DNA of 42,837 bases from Bordetella parapertussis (GTDB lineage Bacteria > Pseudomonadota > Gammaproteobacteria > Burkholderiales > SG8-41). Below the pieces are notes generated by a model that did no database searches, had not been told where the DNA came from, and worked only from the letters and a program-made list of their open reading frames with translations. Each line of letters opens with the position of its first letter. The first letter of the stretch is position 1. Below are positions 1 through 7,061 of the stretch, one piece after another. The stretch is from contig CAMDSO010000021.1 in the NCBI GenBank assembly GCA_945906935.1, forward strand, positions 1 to 42,837, in the 5' to 3' direction. The position numbers were made by a program, and so were the translations under genes.

Positions 1-1232
1 GCGGCATCCTGCCAGCCCAGATGCACCTGTGACAGATCGAGATCTTTGCTGTCACCGTCGATGCGTTTGCCATGATTGAGCGTGATTGAGAGGCGCATAT
101 TCCAGCCGGCGAGATCATCGACTTCACGCAACACGATTTTGCCGGCGAGTGCGCACAGTTCCGGGTCGCTGACACCGCTCACCAGTGTGTCCGCGGTGAG
201 GTTCCCGGTTTTGAGGATCGCTGCAATCGCAAACGGCTTGCTGATCAGGCATTGATCGACGCTGGTGAACGGACCGGCGTAGGGGATGCCGGCGTAGTTC
301 ATACGCTCATGCGTACCGTTACGCGGCAGTTCGAGCACGACCTCACGGATCTCGCGGTAATCGAAGTCGTGACGTTGCCGCAGGCTGTGGGCGAGGGTGG
401 CGCTGCCTTGATTGGCGCCACCGGTGGGGAAACGCTTGTAGCAGGTTTCGTTGATGCGGAAGAGGCTGCCGAGCCCGTCGGTGATTTCTTCAGCTCCGTC
501 ATGCGTGCCGGAGAAACAGCGGTTGACGCCGTTGGGGCCTTCGAAAATATTTGGCGAGCCGGCAAGGCCGTTACGTGCCAAGGTCGCCGCGAGGATGCCG
601 CCGCGTGCACCGAAGCCTTCCTGGAACGACCACTCCATGCTGCCGTCGGTCCAGGGTTGTAAGACGCCGCCGCACATGCTGGCGGCGCAGGCGATGGCGG
701 CGGCGGTTTGTGTTTGATCGAGGTGGAATAATTTTGCGCCCACCGTGGCGGCGGCAAAATAACTGTAAACACCGCTGACACGAAAGCCGCGGGTGAAGGC
801 GGGCACCGACATCGAACCAATGCGATCCTCGATGTCGTAAGCGGCGACGATGGCGGTGATGATTTCTTTGCCGCTGGCATGCGTTTCTTCGCCCAGCGCC
901 ATGACGGTCGGTATAACTACTGCGCCGACATGCGAATGGCTGCGCGGCAACCAGTCGTCCTGCAGCATGCAGTGCGAGGCGACCGAATTCGCGAGCACCG
1001 CTTCCGATGCACGCAGTTTGTCGCCGGCGCCCCATACGGTGGCGTCTCCGCCGGCGCCGAGGCTGCGCGCCACCGCGCGGGCGATGCCGGTGTTTTCGCG
1101 TTGTGCGCCGGCCAGCGCAATGCCGAGCAGGTCGAGCAGACAGATTTTTGCGCGCTCTACCACGGTGGGCGGCAGATCCTCAAAACGCAGTGCGCTGGCA
1201 TAGGCGGCCAGTTTTTGTACGATCGTTTCCAT
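1..1232 (-). CDS. MmgE/PrpD family protein (3' end cut by window edge)
   Basis: The reading frame begins at an ATG at 1232-1230 and stays open for 410 codons to the window edge, so the C-terminus is missing. The N-terminal helical half and the later alpha/beta part match the 2-methylcitrate dehydratase / cis-aconitate decarboxylase superfamily, with short signatures such as LLDLLGIALAGA and GAVVIPTVMALGE. Family members normally act in the cytoplasm on tricarboxylate-like acids. This copy is divergent. Where relatives have a GSM-x-K motif with the active-site lysine, it reads GSMEWSF around residue 200, and the upstream HxxxxxG histidine appears replaced (RGFRVSG). A classical dehydratase activity is therefore doubtful. 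It lies 31 bp downstream of a Bug gene on the same strand, probably in one operon. Family assignment is confident; substrate unknown. Confidence 0.85.
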   Translation of the reverse strand, partial: METIVQKLAAYASALRFEDLPPTVVERAKICLLDLLGIALAGAQRENTGIARAVARSLGAGGDATVWGAGDKLRASEAVLANSVASHCMLQDDWLPRSHSHVGAVVIPTVMALGEETHASGKEIITAIVAAYDIEDRIGSMSVPAFTRGFRVSGVYSYFAAATVGAKLFHLDQTQTAAAIACAASMCGGVLQPWTDGSMEWSFQEGFGARGGILAATLARNGLAGSPNIFEGPNGVNRCFSGTHDGAEEITDGLGSLFRINETCYKRFPTGGANQGSATLAHSLRQRHDFDYREIREVVLELPRNGTHERMNYAGIPYAGPFTSVDQCLISKPFAIAAILKTGNLTADTLVSGVSDPELCALAGKIVLREVDDLAGWNMRLSITLNHGKRIDGDSKDLDLSQVHLGWQDA

Positions 1233-1263
1233 TGCAGATTTTCCGTTTGAACGTGCGGATGCT

Positions 1264-2238
1264 TTATTCCGTGCGGATATTGAATTGTTTGGCGAGTTTG
1301 CTCCAGATGGCGATTTCATCGCGCACAAAAGCGGTAAACGCGGCATTGCCGGTGCTGAAGGGTTCGGTGCCTTGCAGTGCCATTTTTTCGTGTACTGCTT
1401 TGTCGCTGGCGACGGTATCGACCAGTGCGTGGAGTTTTTGCACCACAGCGGCAGGCGTGCTGCGGCTGGAGAGGATGCCGAACCAGTTGTTGACGGCGTA
1501 GCCGGGGTAACCCGCTTCGGCCACCGTTGGCAGATTGGGCAACAGCGTCGAGCGCTTGGCGGTTGTCACGGCGAGCGCGCGTAAACGTCCGGCCTTGGTA
1601 TATGGCAGCACGCTGGCCATCGCCGCCACCGCGAAATGCGCCTGACCACCGACCAGTTCGGTCATCGCCGGCCCGGCGCCTTTGTAAGGAATCGTCACGA
1701 AGTCGATGTGCGCCACCGCCTGCAACAGAGTGCCCGCCAGATGCGACGAGGTGCCCGCGCCCGGCGAGGCGAAATTGAGCGCGCCAGGTTTTGTTTTGGC
1801 CAGCGCAATCAGACTGGTCATCGAATCAATACCCAGCGCAGGATGGGCGACAAACACATTGGCAACGTTGGCCACTGCAGCGACGGGTACGAAATCGGTC
1901 AGCGGGTCATACGGCAATTTCTGAAACAGCGCCGCATTGATGCTGAAATTTGCATTCGCCAACAGCAGTGTGTAACCGTCGCCGGGGGCATTGGCCACCA
2001 GACCGGCACCGATCACGGTGTTGCCGCCCGGACGGTTGTCGACCACCACTTGCTGTCCGGCCGCCTGGGTCAAATAGGGCGCAACAAGCCGGCCGACGAT
2101 ATCGGAGCCGCCGCCCGGGCTGAACGGAATGATCAAGCGCAGCGGGCGGTTCGGATAACGGGCGGTCTGCGCAACAGCGGCGGTGGGCAAAGCGGCTGCT
2201 GTGGCCAACAGGATTAGCACGACGAAATATTTTTTCAT
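1264..2238 (-). CDS. Bug/TctC-family periplasmic binding protein
   Basis: The 324-residue product starts with a clear Sec signal peptide (MKK, hydrophobic core, cleavage near AVAQ-T at about residue 24). The mature part carries the Bug hallmarks: YPNRPLRLIIPFSPGGGSD, the DNRPGGNTVIGA ligand loop, GTSSHLAG and IPYKGAGPAM. Bug proteins are extracytoplasmic solute receptors that bind carboxylates or amides and usually serve tripartite tricarboxylate (TctABC) transporters. No TctA or TctB is present nearby. It sits 31 bp upstream of the truncated MmgE/PrpD gene and about 50 bp downstream of two small unknown genes, all minus strand, suggesting one operon. No strong Shine-Dalgarno is visible before the ATG. 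Ligand unknown. Confidence 0.93.
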   Translation of the reverse strand: MKKYFVVLILLATAAALPTAAVAQTARYPNRPLRLIIPFSPGGGSDIVGRLVAPYLTQAAGQQVVVDNRPGGNTVIGAGLVANAPGDGYTLLLANANFSINAALFQKLPYDPLTDFVPVAAVANVANVFVAHPALGIDSMTSLIALAKTKPGALNFASPGAGTSSHLAGTLLQAVAHIDFVTIPYKGAGPAMTELVGGQAHFAVAAMASVLPYTKAGRLRALAVTTAKRSTLLPNLPTVAEAGYPGYAVNNWFGILSSRSTPAAVVQKLHALVDTVASDKAVHEKMALQGTEPFSTGNAAFTAFVRDEIAIWSKLAKQFNIRTE

Positions 2239-2288
2239 GAATGTACTTTTAATCAGCTTGCGGTTTTGCGGGGGCAGGCGGGCGGTGC

Positions 2289-2492
2289 TCAGAGTTCATC
2301 CGCTTCCGCAACCCAGATGCCTTCCGGATAAACCACGTAGTCGCGGCTGTGATAGACGCGTGCGCGCACGATGCATTTCGGATTGATGTAGAGCGTGCCT
2401 TCGGGGGCGAAGGTGGCGATGATGGCCGGCGTGTTGAAAATAGCGGCGGCCAGATCGTTGTCTTCAACTTCACCGCGGACATGCAGATACAC
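2289..2492 (-). CDS. small hypothetical protein, GTG start
   Basis: A 67-codon frame begins with GTG only three bases after the stop of the upstream gene (stop codon at 2498-2496), which suggests translational coupling. A weak GGCGG stretch precedes it. The product (begins MYLHVRGEVEDND, ends WVAEADEL) has no signal peptide or membrane segment and looks beta-rich, with an aliphatic/aromatic alternating middle part and an acidic C-terminus. I do not recognise the family. Its place between another unknown gene and a Bug gene on the same strand suggests a shared transcript. It could be a subunit or a small accessory fold. Evidence for coding is position and composition only. Confidence 0.5.
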   Translation of the reverse strand: MYLHVRGEVEDNDLAAAIFNTPAIIATFAPEGTLYINPKCIVRARVYHSRDYVVYPEGIWVAEADEL

Positions 2493-2495
2493 TGG

Positions 2496-2897
2496 CTAGC
2501 CGCCACGAAACGATAACTCGACAAAGGCCTCCAACAAATCGCCCGGCTTGTGTTGATGGTGTTTGATCCAGAGCGGCCACTGTTGTGCCAGCAGGGTTTC
2601 GTATTCGCTGCGCCCAGCCAGGCGTTGCACGCTCTGCAGTATCGGTTTCGGATATTTCAACGTTTCAAGTGCGGTGACGGTTTCAATCCAGCAGATTTCG
2701 TCGGGATTCAGCAGGGTGAAGGGATTTAGCGTGCCTATCGTGATCGGGCCGGAGCAAAACAGCGTGGCCGGATTCAGCCGCTTGAGCAAGACCCTGGCAC
2801 GTGCCTCGTTGTTTTGCGTGTAGGCGCCGGTTTTGCCATCGCTACGGTGTATGCGCAGGCGCAGGACGGGCGGTGGGGCAGGCTGATTGGTTTGCAT
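2496..2897 (-). CDS. hypothetical protein, first gene of the minus-strand run
   Basis: The frame is open to 2969, but the ATG at 2897 is preferred because the additional N-terminal residues look non-coding. This gives about 133 residues starting MQTNQPAPPPVLRL. The product is soluble, has no signal peptide, and is rich in Leu, Pro and aromatic residues in the middle (LNPFTLLNPDEICWIETV). The C-terminal half contains charged helices and ends EAFVELSFRGG. I do not recognise a family. The stop is three bases before the next small gene, so the two are likely translated together and precede a Bug and an MmgE/PrpD gene. The start is uncertain since no good ribosome binding site is visible. Confidence 0.5.
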   Translation of the reverse strand: MQTNQPAPPPVLRLRIHRSDGKTGAYTQNNEARARVLLKRLNPATLFCSGPITIGTLNPFTLLNPDEICWIETVTALETLKYPKPILQSVQRLAGRSEYETLLAQQWPLWIKHHQHKPGDLLEAFVELSFRGG

Positions 2898-3261
2898 GAA
2901 TTCTATCGGTTGGGTGATATTGCACCCGGGGTGAGCTCCCCGCCTTATAACAACAGCCCGGGTGGTCACGGTGCGGGTGCAATGCTACCAGCTTCCGCAT
3001 CTTCGATCGCGGCACTGAAGCCGGCCCATACTGCGGGTGGTGGAAAGACCTGCTTGCGTATTCCGATGGTGCCACCGGCGGTTTTTCTTTAAGCTGGGTC
3101 ATGGTGTCCAGTGAACGGGTTGGTCATGACTCAAGCATGGCAGCGACGGGCCATGTTTTACCGCAGTAAGCGGCAGGCCAGCCTTGGCAAGCTGAGGCCA
3201 TGGTTTTATGAGCACGCGCAGACGTGTCATTCGATCAACCAACGCGGATGGAGGCATTATC
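2898..3261. other. divergent intergenic region
   Basis: About 360 bases lie between the divergent genes at 2897 (minus) and 3262 (plus). Short frames on both strands here lack initiation signals and family features, so I treat them as spurious. A perfect 8-bp palindrome GTCATGAC is at 3123-3130. A weak plus-strand promoter is annotated separately at 3184-3212. I see no RNA gene. Confidence 0.5.
3184..3212 (+). promoter_or_regulatory. possible sigma70 promoter for Bug gene
   Basis: TTGGCA at 3184-3189 matches the -35 consensus at five of six positions. TATGAG at 3207-3212 is a poor -10, 17 bases downstream. The leader to the ATG at 3262 would be about 45 bases. Weak evidence. Confidence 0.3.
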
Positions 3262-4278
3262 ATGGAGCGACAAAACGGCAGTTTGCAAGTGCGCTGTGTG
3301 GCGCAGGCGTTGATGGCGTGCGGCGTGCTCATGGCGGCGCAAGTGACACCGGTGGCGGCGCAGGCGTTGCCGACGAATTACCCGGTTAAATCGATCCGCA
3401 TGGTGGTGCCTTTTGCGGCGGGTGGTCCGGTCGATCTGGTCGGCCGCTTGTTGATGCAGAAGATGTCAGTCTCGATGGGGCAGCCGATTGTGCTCGACAA
3501 TCGTGGCGGCGGCGGTGCAGCGCTCGGCGCCGATCTCGTCGCCAAGTCGCCGCCCGATGGCTATACGTGGTTGCTCAACACCGGCTCGCAGACCTCGACG
3601 CCGGCCTTCAACGAGAACGTGCCCTTTGATGCGATCCGCGACTTCACACCGGTGACCATGGTGGCGCGCAATTTTGGCCAGGTGCTGATTATTCATCCGT
3701 CGATTCCGGCGAAGAACGTTAAGGAACTGATTGCGCTGGCCAAGGCGCGGCCGGGCAAACTGAACTATGCCTCGGCCGGGATCGGCAACATTACGTATAT
3801 TGCCGCCGAGATGATGAAGGTCGCCGCCGGCGTACAGATTCTCGATATTCAATACAAGGGCACCGGGCCGGCGACCAGCGATCTGCTCGGTGGTCACGTA
3901 GACCTGTGTTTTGCGCCGACGCAAACGTCGTTGCAATTGATTCAGAGCGGACGTGTGCGGGCGCTGGCGATGACGGCGGCGACGCGCTGGAAAATGCTGC
4001 CCGAGGTGCCGACCATGCAGGAGGCCGGATTCAAGGATTACGATCTGGTCGGCTGGTTCGGTCTATGGTTGCCGGCGGGAGCGCCACCCGAGTTGGTGAC
4101 GCGCCTCTACAGCGAGAGCATGCGGGTATTGGCCGATACCGAGATCAAAAAACGGTTTGACGATGTCGGTCTTGAGGCCGTGGGCATGTCGACCGAGGCG
4201 TTTGTGCGCTACGTTGAGAAGGACGCCGCAGAAATGCGCGGACTGGCACGTAAGATCGGGCTGGCGCGAAAAAACTAA
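3262..4278 (+). CDS. Bug/TctC-family periplasmic binding protein
   Basis: The ATG at 3262 is chosen over the upstream one at 3208 because GGAGG at 3249-3257 sits at proper spacing and the following residues form a signal peptide ending near VAAQA (338 residues in total). Mature motifs are YPVKSIRMVVPFAAGGPVD, DNRGGGGAALGAD, GIGNITYIAAEM and IQYKGTGPA. The last two deviate slightly from the usual HLAxEL and HVPYKG, hinting at a different ligand pocket or interface. It is a single-gene plus-strand unit, ended by a hairpin terminator at 4306-4335. The expected role is periplasmic capture of a carboxylate-like ligand. No transporter membrane genes are adjacent. Confidence 0.92.
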   Translation: MERQNGSLQVRCVAQALMACGVLMAAQVTPVAAQALPTNYPVKSIRMVVPFAAGGPVDLVGRLLMQKMSVSMGQPIVLDNRGGGGAALGADLVAKSPPDGYTWLLNTGSQTSTPAFNENVPFDAIRDFTPVTMVARNFGQVLIIHPSIPAKNVKELIALAKARPGKLNYASAGIGNITYIAAEMMKVAAGVQILDIQYKGTGPATSDLLGGHVDLCFAPTQTSLQLIQSGRVRALAMTAATRWKMLPEVPTMQEAGFKDYDLVGWFGLWLPAGAPPELVTRLYSESMRVLADTEIKKRFDDVGLEAVGMSTEAFVRYVEKDAAEMRGLARKIGLARKN

Positions 4279-4305
4279 TGCATTGAACAGTGGTTTCCGG
4301 ACTGC

Positions 4306-4335
4306 ATGCGGCGCCTGCGCGCGCCGCATTATTTT
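4306..4335. terminator. bidirectional intrinsic terminator
   Basis: A perfect 9-bp stem, ATGCGGCGC at 4306-4314 pairing with GCGCCGCAT at 4321-4329, has a 6-base loop and is followed by TATTTTG. It lies between the convergent ends of the Bug gene (4278) and the racemase-fold gene (4338), so it probably serves the plus-strand gene. It could also help the minus strand, although the U tract there is poor. Confidence 0.7.
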
Positions 4336-4337
4336 GT

Positions 4338-4997
4338 TCAGGCCAGCAGCATTTTCAGTTTGGCCACCGCGCTGTCGGGCGTGGTGAGGATGGGGGTTTT
4401 GGTCATGCCGGTGGCGACTGCCTTGGCTGGCGCCATCGAGAATTGCGCCAGTGCAATCATCGCGCCGTCCTGTTGGGCAGCGGCTGCGGCGGCGATCAAA
4501 CGGTTATGTTCATCATGCCGGTTGTTCATCAAGGCATCGAGCGCGCCTTCGACCAATTGCGGGCGCACCTCAACGGTGGTGCCGGCGGCTTTGGCGGCTG
4601 CGGCGATTTCCGTCAGCATCGACGGGATCGACGGTTGAAAAGTGGCCAGCAGGCTGACCGTGCCGTTTTTCGCCACCAGCTCTTCGTACATCGCTTCATT
4701 CGGTTTCAACACCGGAATGGCAACCTGGCGGCGGCATTCTTCGATCGCCGGGCCGAACGCTGAGCAGCAAAACAGAATCGCATCCGCACCGGCTTTCACA
4801 CAGTATTCGCCGATGTGCACGAAGCGTGCTGTCATCGCATCGGTGAGTTTGCCGTCTGCGGCGAGGTCGGTCATCAGCGCGTCTTCGAGCAAATTGACAA
4901 CCTGGGCTTCGGGCCAGTTGGTGTGAAAGCTGGCAACCACCGGCGGGATGGACACAGCGGCGGCATGCACGAGATAAATTCTTGGTTTTGTTTTCAT
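4338..4997 (-). CDS. Asp/Glu/hydantoin racemase-fold protein with one catalytic Cys
   Basis: The 219-residue cytosolic protein begins KPRIYLVHA and contains the first cysteine motif of the aspartate/glutamate racemase superfamily, ILFCCSAFGPAIEE (Cys77/Cys78). The second half-site, where racemases and maleate isomerase have another cysteine, reads ALAQFSMAPA (Gln185-Phe-Ser187) and has none. Racemases need two cysteines acting as acid and base. Family members with a single cysteine include decarboxylases such as arylmalonate decarboxylase, although that enzyme keeps the opposite cysteine. The reaction is therefore open: a lyase or a one-base isomerase are both possible. It is a single gene, convergent with the preceding Bug gene, and a shared substrate with that Bug protein is only an inference. 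Confidence 0.85.
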   Translation of the reverse strand: MKTKPRIYLVHAAAVSIPPVVASFHTNWPEAQVVNLLEDALMTDLAADGKLTDAMTARFVHIGEYCVKAGADAILFCCSAFGPAIEECRRQVAIPVLKPNEAMYEELVAKNGTVSLLATFQPSIPSMLTEIAAAAKAAGTTVEVRPQLVEGALDALMNNRHDEHNRLIAAAAAAQQDGAMIALAQFSMAPAKAVATGMTKTPILTTPDSAVAKLKMLLA

Positions 4998-5206
4998 CAG
5001 ATTTCTATGCGGACGGGTTGGAAGAGGTCGCGGACGACAAGCGAGGGGCGAAAATACTATACCGGCCCGATAAAGGGAAGCGCGGCACGCAGACTTCTCC
5101 TGACACCGGCCGGATTAGGCCGGCGCACTCATCTGCTGCGCAGAAAAAATTCGGGGATCGCCTCTGGTCACGTCAATCTTATGCCTGTGTATGGCGTGGG
5201 TATGGA

Positions 5207-5250
5207 CTGAATACGGCTTGAATACGGATTGAATACGGCGTGAATACGGC
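5207..5250 (+). repeat. four tandem 11-bp repeats upstream of promoter
   Basis: Four direct copies with exact 11-base period read CTGAATACGGC, TTGAATACGGA, TTGAATACGGC and GTGAATACGGC. A degenerate fifth unit (GTGGCAATGCT) runs into the -35 element at 5261. The period is close to one DNA helical turn, so a protein binding each unit would sit on one face of the helix. The array ends 10 bases upstream of the -35, a typical position for activator sites. Confidence 0.85.
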
Positions 5251-5260
5251 GTGGCAATGC

Positions 5261-5290
5261 TTGACACGCATGGCGTGGCGCGGCTAAGTT
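5261..5290 (+). promoter_or_regulatory. sigma70-like promoter for the 5372-7014 gene pair
   Basis: A perfect TTGACA is at 5261-5266. TAAGTT at 5285-5290 is the best -10, with an 18-base spacer. The leader to the ATG at 5372 is about 75 bases. The weak -10 fits a promoter that needs an activator bound at the adjacent repeats. Confidence 0.55.
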
Positions 5291-5306
5291 CGCCGCTCGG
5301 CAAACT

Positions 5307-5323
5307 GCACTGCTCTGCAGTGC
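5307..5323. promoter_or_regulatory. inverted repeat, possible operator
   Basis: GCACTG at 5307-5312 and CAGTGC at 5318-5323 are perfect inverted arms around 5 bases. The site lies about 15-30 bases downstream of the predicted transcription start, a position where a repressor could act. It might also be a small leader hairpin. Confidence 0.4.
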
Positions 5324-5371
5324 GGTGTTGTCCTCTCAGATGCCGCAATTAACCTTGCAAAGGAACACTCC

Positions 5372-6115
5372 ATGGACCGATCACTATTGATCAGCTGGTA
5401 TGACGTTGCCGCGAATCACCGCGATGAGTACTTGCAGTGGCTGCATGGCTCGTTCATGCAGAAATTGATGAAGCGTGACGGTGTTTTGTGGGCGGCGCAT
5501 TATGAAGTCAGAAAATACGATATTCCTTCGCGTGTGCGACCCACGCGTGACCCGGCGGTAGCGCGTGGCAATGATTTTGTGCTGATGCTGGGGGCGGAGA
5601 GTTCACACGTGTTTGCCAAGCCGCTCGACTTTTTTCTCAAAAAGGATGCGAGCTGCGTGGAGCCTGATCTGACCGCAGAAGACCGCCGCATGCTGGCGCT
5701 GCGCAAGGAAGTTCGTGCCAGCGTGATGACCGAGGAGGCGCGCGTCAGCGGCCCGTCGATCGCGATGCGCGCGAACGGTGGCGCGCCGGCGCCATGCATA
5801 CAACTGGGCAGCTTTTGTGGCAACGATATGGCGGCAGAGGAAGAACTGCTCGGTTGGTATGCGCGCTGGCGCATGCCGGCGCTGTCCAAGCTGCCTGGTT
5901 GCGTGGCGCTGCGCAAGATGGTTTCAGTGGCTGGCTGGGCGCATCACGGCGTGATGTATGAATTTGAATCGTTCGACGTGCGCGCGGCAGCGATGAAGGA
6001 AATGGCCGGCCTCTATCCGGAAATGATCGAGTGGACCGAACGCTGCGTGCCCTTGCTGACCCACGCGCACGGTTCGCCGCATATCGGTGTGCGGCTGTGG
6101 CCGGCGGTTGTTTAA
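5372..6115 (+). CDS. hypothetical two-domain protein, possibly ferredoxin-like fold
   Basis: The 247-residue soluble protein starts at ATG 5372 behind AAAGGA. Residues 1-75 (SLLISWYDVAANHRDEYLQW) and roughly 140-245 (IQLGSFCGNDMAAEEELLGW) look like two repeats of an alpha/beta unit in which a short beta strand is followed by an amphipathic helix ending in a Trp. That is the pattern of dimeric alpha/beta-barrel proteins (EthD/NIPSNAP-like). This is inference from pattern, and I cannot name the family. No signal peptide or membrane span is present. It is followed 41 bp later by a Cys-type alpha/beta hydrolase on the same strand, so the two probably form an operon controlled by the repeat array upstream. 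Confidence 0.7.
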   Translation: MDRSLLISWYDVAANHRDEYLQWLHGSFMQKLMKRDGVLWAAHYEVRKYDIPSRVRPTRDPAVARGNDFVLMLGAESSHVFAKPLDFFLKKDASCVEPDLTAEDRRMLALRKEVRASVMTEEARVSGPSIAMRANGGAPAPCIQLGSFCGNDMAAEEELLGWYARWRMPALSKLPGCVALRKMVSVAGWAHHGVMYEFESFDVRAAAMKEMAGLYPEMIEWTERCVPLLTHAHGSPHIGVRLWPAVV

Positions 6116-6156
6116 ACGCATTCAATCAACGAACACGTCTCTTTCAGGAATTCATC

Positions 6157-7014
6157 ATGCCCTACGCAACACTCGACGGCATCAAAACCAACTACCAGGT
6201 TACCGGCAGCGGCACGCCGCTCCTGATGTTGGCCCCCGGCGGCTTCGATTCGTCCATCATGCGCTGGTCGGCGAGCGGTGCGTGGAAAGAGCTGCTGCCG
6301 CTCAACGCTTTGGTCGATCAGTTTCAGGTCATTGCCTACGATCGCCGCGAGGCTGGTGCTTCTGGCGGTCGTCTGGAGCCTTTGACCTGGGAAGCCTACG
6401 TCAAGCAGGGTAGCGCTCTGCTCGATCATTTGAAGATCGACAGCGCTTATGTGCTTGGCGGTTGTATGGGGGTTTCGGTGGCGCTGGCGATTGGTCACCT
6501 TGCACCGCAACGCGTGCGCGGGCTGCTCTTGCATTGGCCGGTGGGCGGTTATCGCTGGATGCACAAGGGCCGTAGTTTTTTCGATGGTCATATTGCTTAT
6601 ATCCGCGAGCACGGACTGGCTGCTGCACTCGACTGCGCCAAAGAGCTCAAAACGTTTTGGCGTGGCGACCCGCGTGGCGGCCCGTGGTCGGCGGCGCTCG
6701 CCAACGATCCGGCGCTGGCCGAGGCTTTCGTCAATCAGGATCTGCCGAATTACATCCGCATTTTGGAACGTAGCCGCGATACGCTGTTTAACGACACCAT
6801 GCCGTCGGGGGCGAGCGGGGACCAGGTGATGGCGATGCAAGCGCCGGCCTGCATCATGTCGGGCAATGATGCCGCACATACGCATTCGGCGGCGGTGGCG
6901 CTGCGTGAATTGCTGCCGAAGGTACGGTTATCGCCAGTGATGCCGCCAGAGCAAACCGGTGTAGCGGTGGGGGTGTGGATCCGTGAATCAGTGGCGTGGA
7001 TGGCGCAGCAGTAA
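6157..7014 (+). CDS. alpha/beta hydrolase with Cys nucleophile
   Basis: The ATG at 6157 is chosen because AGGAA lies just upstream and the N-terminus (MPYATLDGIKTNYQVTGSG) is standard for the fold. An earlier in-frame start at 6031 would overlap the preceding gene. The 285-residue protein has the oxyanion region LMLAPGGF, the YDRREAGASG strand-turn and a nucleophile elbow GGCMGV, with Cys103 where most hydrolases have Ser. The acid is probably the Asp in SGNDAAH, with a His close to it. Cys nucleophiles occur in dienelactone hydrolase, so a lactone or activated ester substrate is possible. It is the second gene of an operon with the unknown protein at 5372. No terminator is visible before the convergent aminotransferase. 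Confidence 0.85.
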   Translation: MPYATLDGIKTNYQVTGSGTPLLMLAPGGFDSSIMRWSASGAWKELLPLNALVDQFQVIAYDRREAGASGGRLEPLTWEAYVKQGSALLDHLKIDSAYVLGGCMGVSVALAIGHLAPQRVRGLLLHWPVGGYRWMHKGRSFFDGHIAYIREHGLAAALDCAKELKTFWRGDPRGGPWSAALANDPALAEAFVNQDLPNYIRILERSRDTLFNDTMPSGASGDQVMAMQAPACIMSGNDAAHTHSAAVALRELLPKVRLSPVMPPEQTGVAVGVWIRESVAWMAQQ

Positions 7015-7061
7015 CGAACGTCCGTGGGGCGAGTTGCCACTCCGCTGCGCGCCTGGCGAAT

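Larger units (their letters stand above)
4998..5371. other. divergent intergenic region with repeats
   Basis: About 370 bases separate the racemase-fold gene (minus) from the plus-strand pair starting at 5372. The right half holds an 11-bp tandem repeat, a sigma70-like promoter and an inverted repeat, annotated separately. The left half (4998-5206) shows nothing I can identify. Confidence 0.6.

Noticed and set aside
571-1035. Long Arg-rich frame opposite/within the first MmgE/PrpD gene
   Set aside because: Runs in another frame of a clear protein-coding gene in high-GC DNA; a typical shadow.
5207-5250. Tandem repeats as a CRISPR or iteron origin
   Set aside because: Units are 11 bp with no unique spacers, no cas or replication genes, and they abut a promoter.
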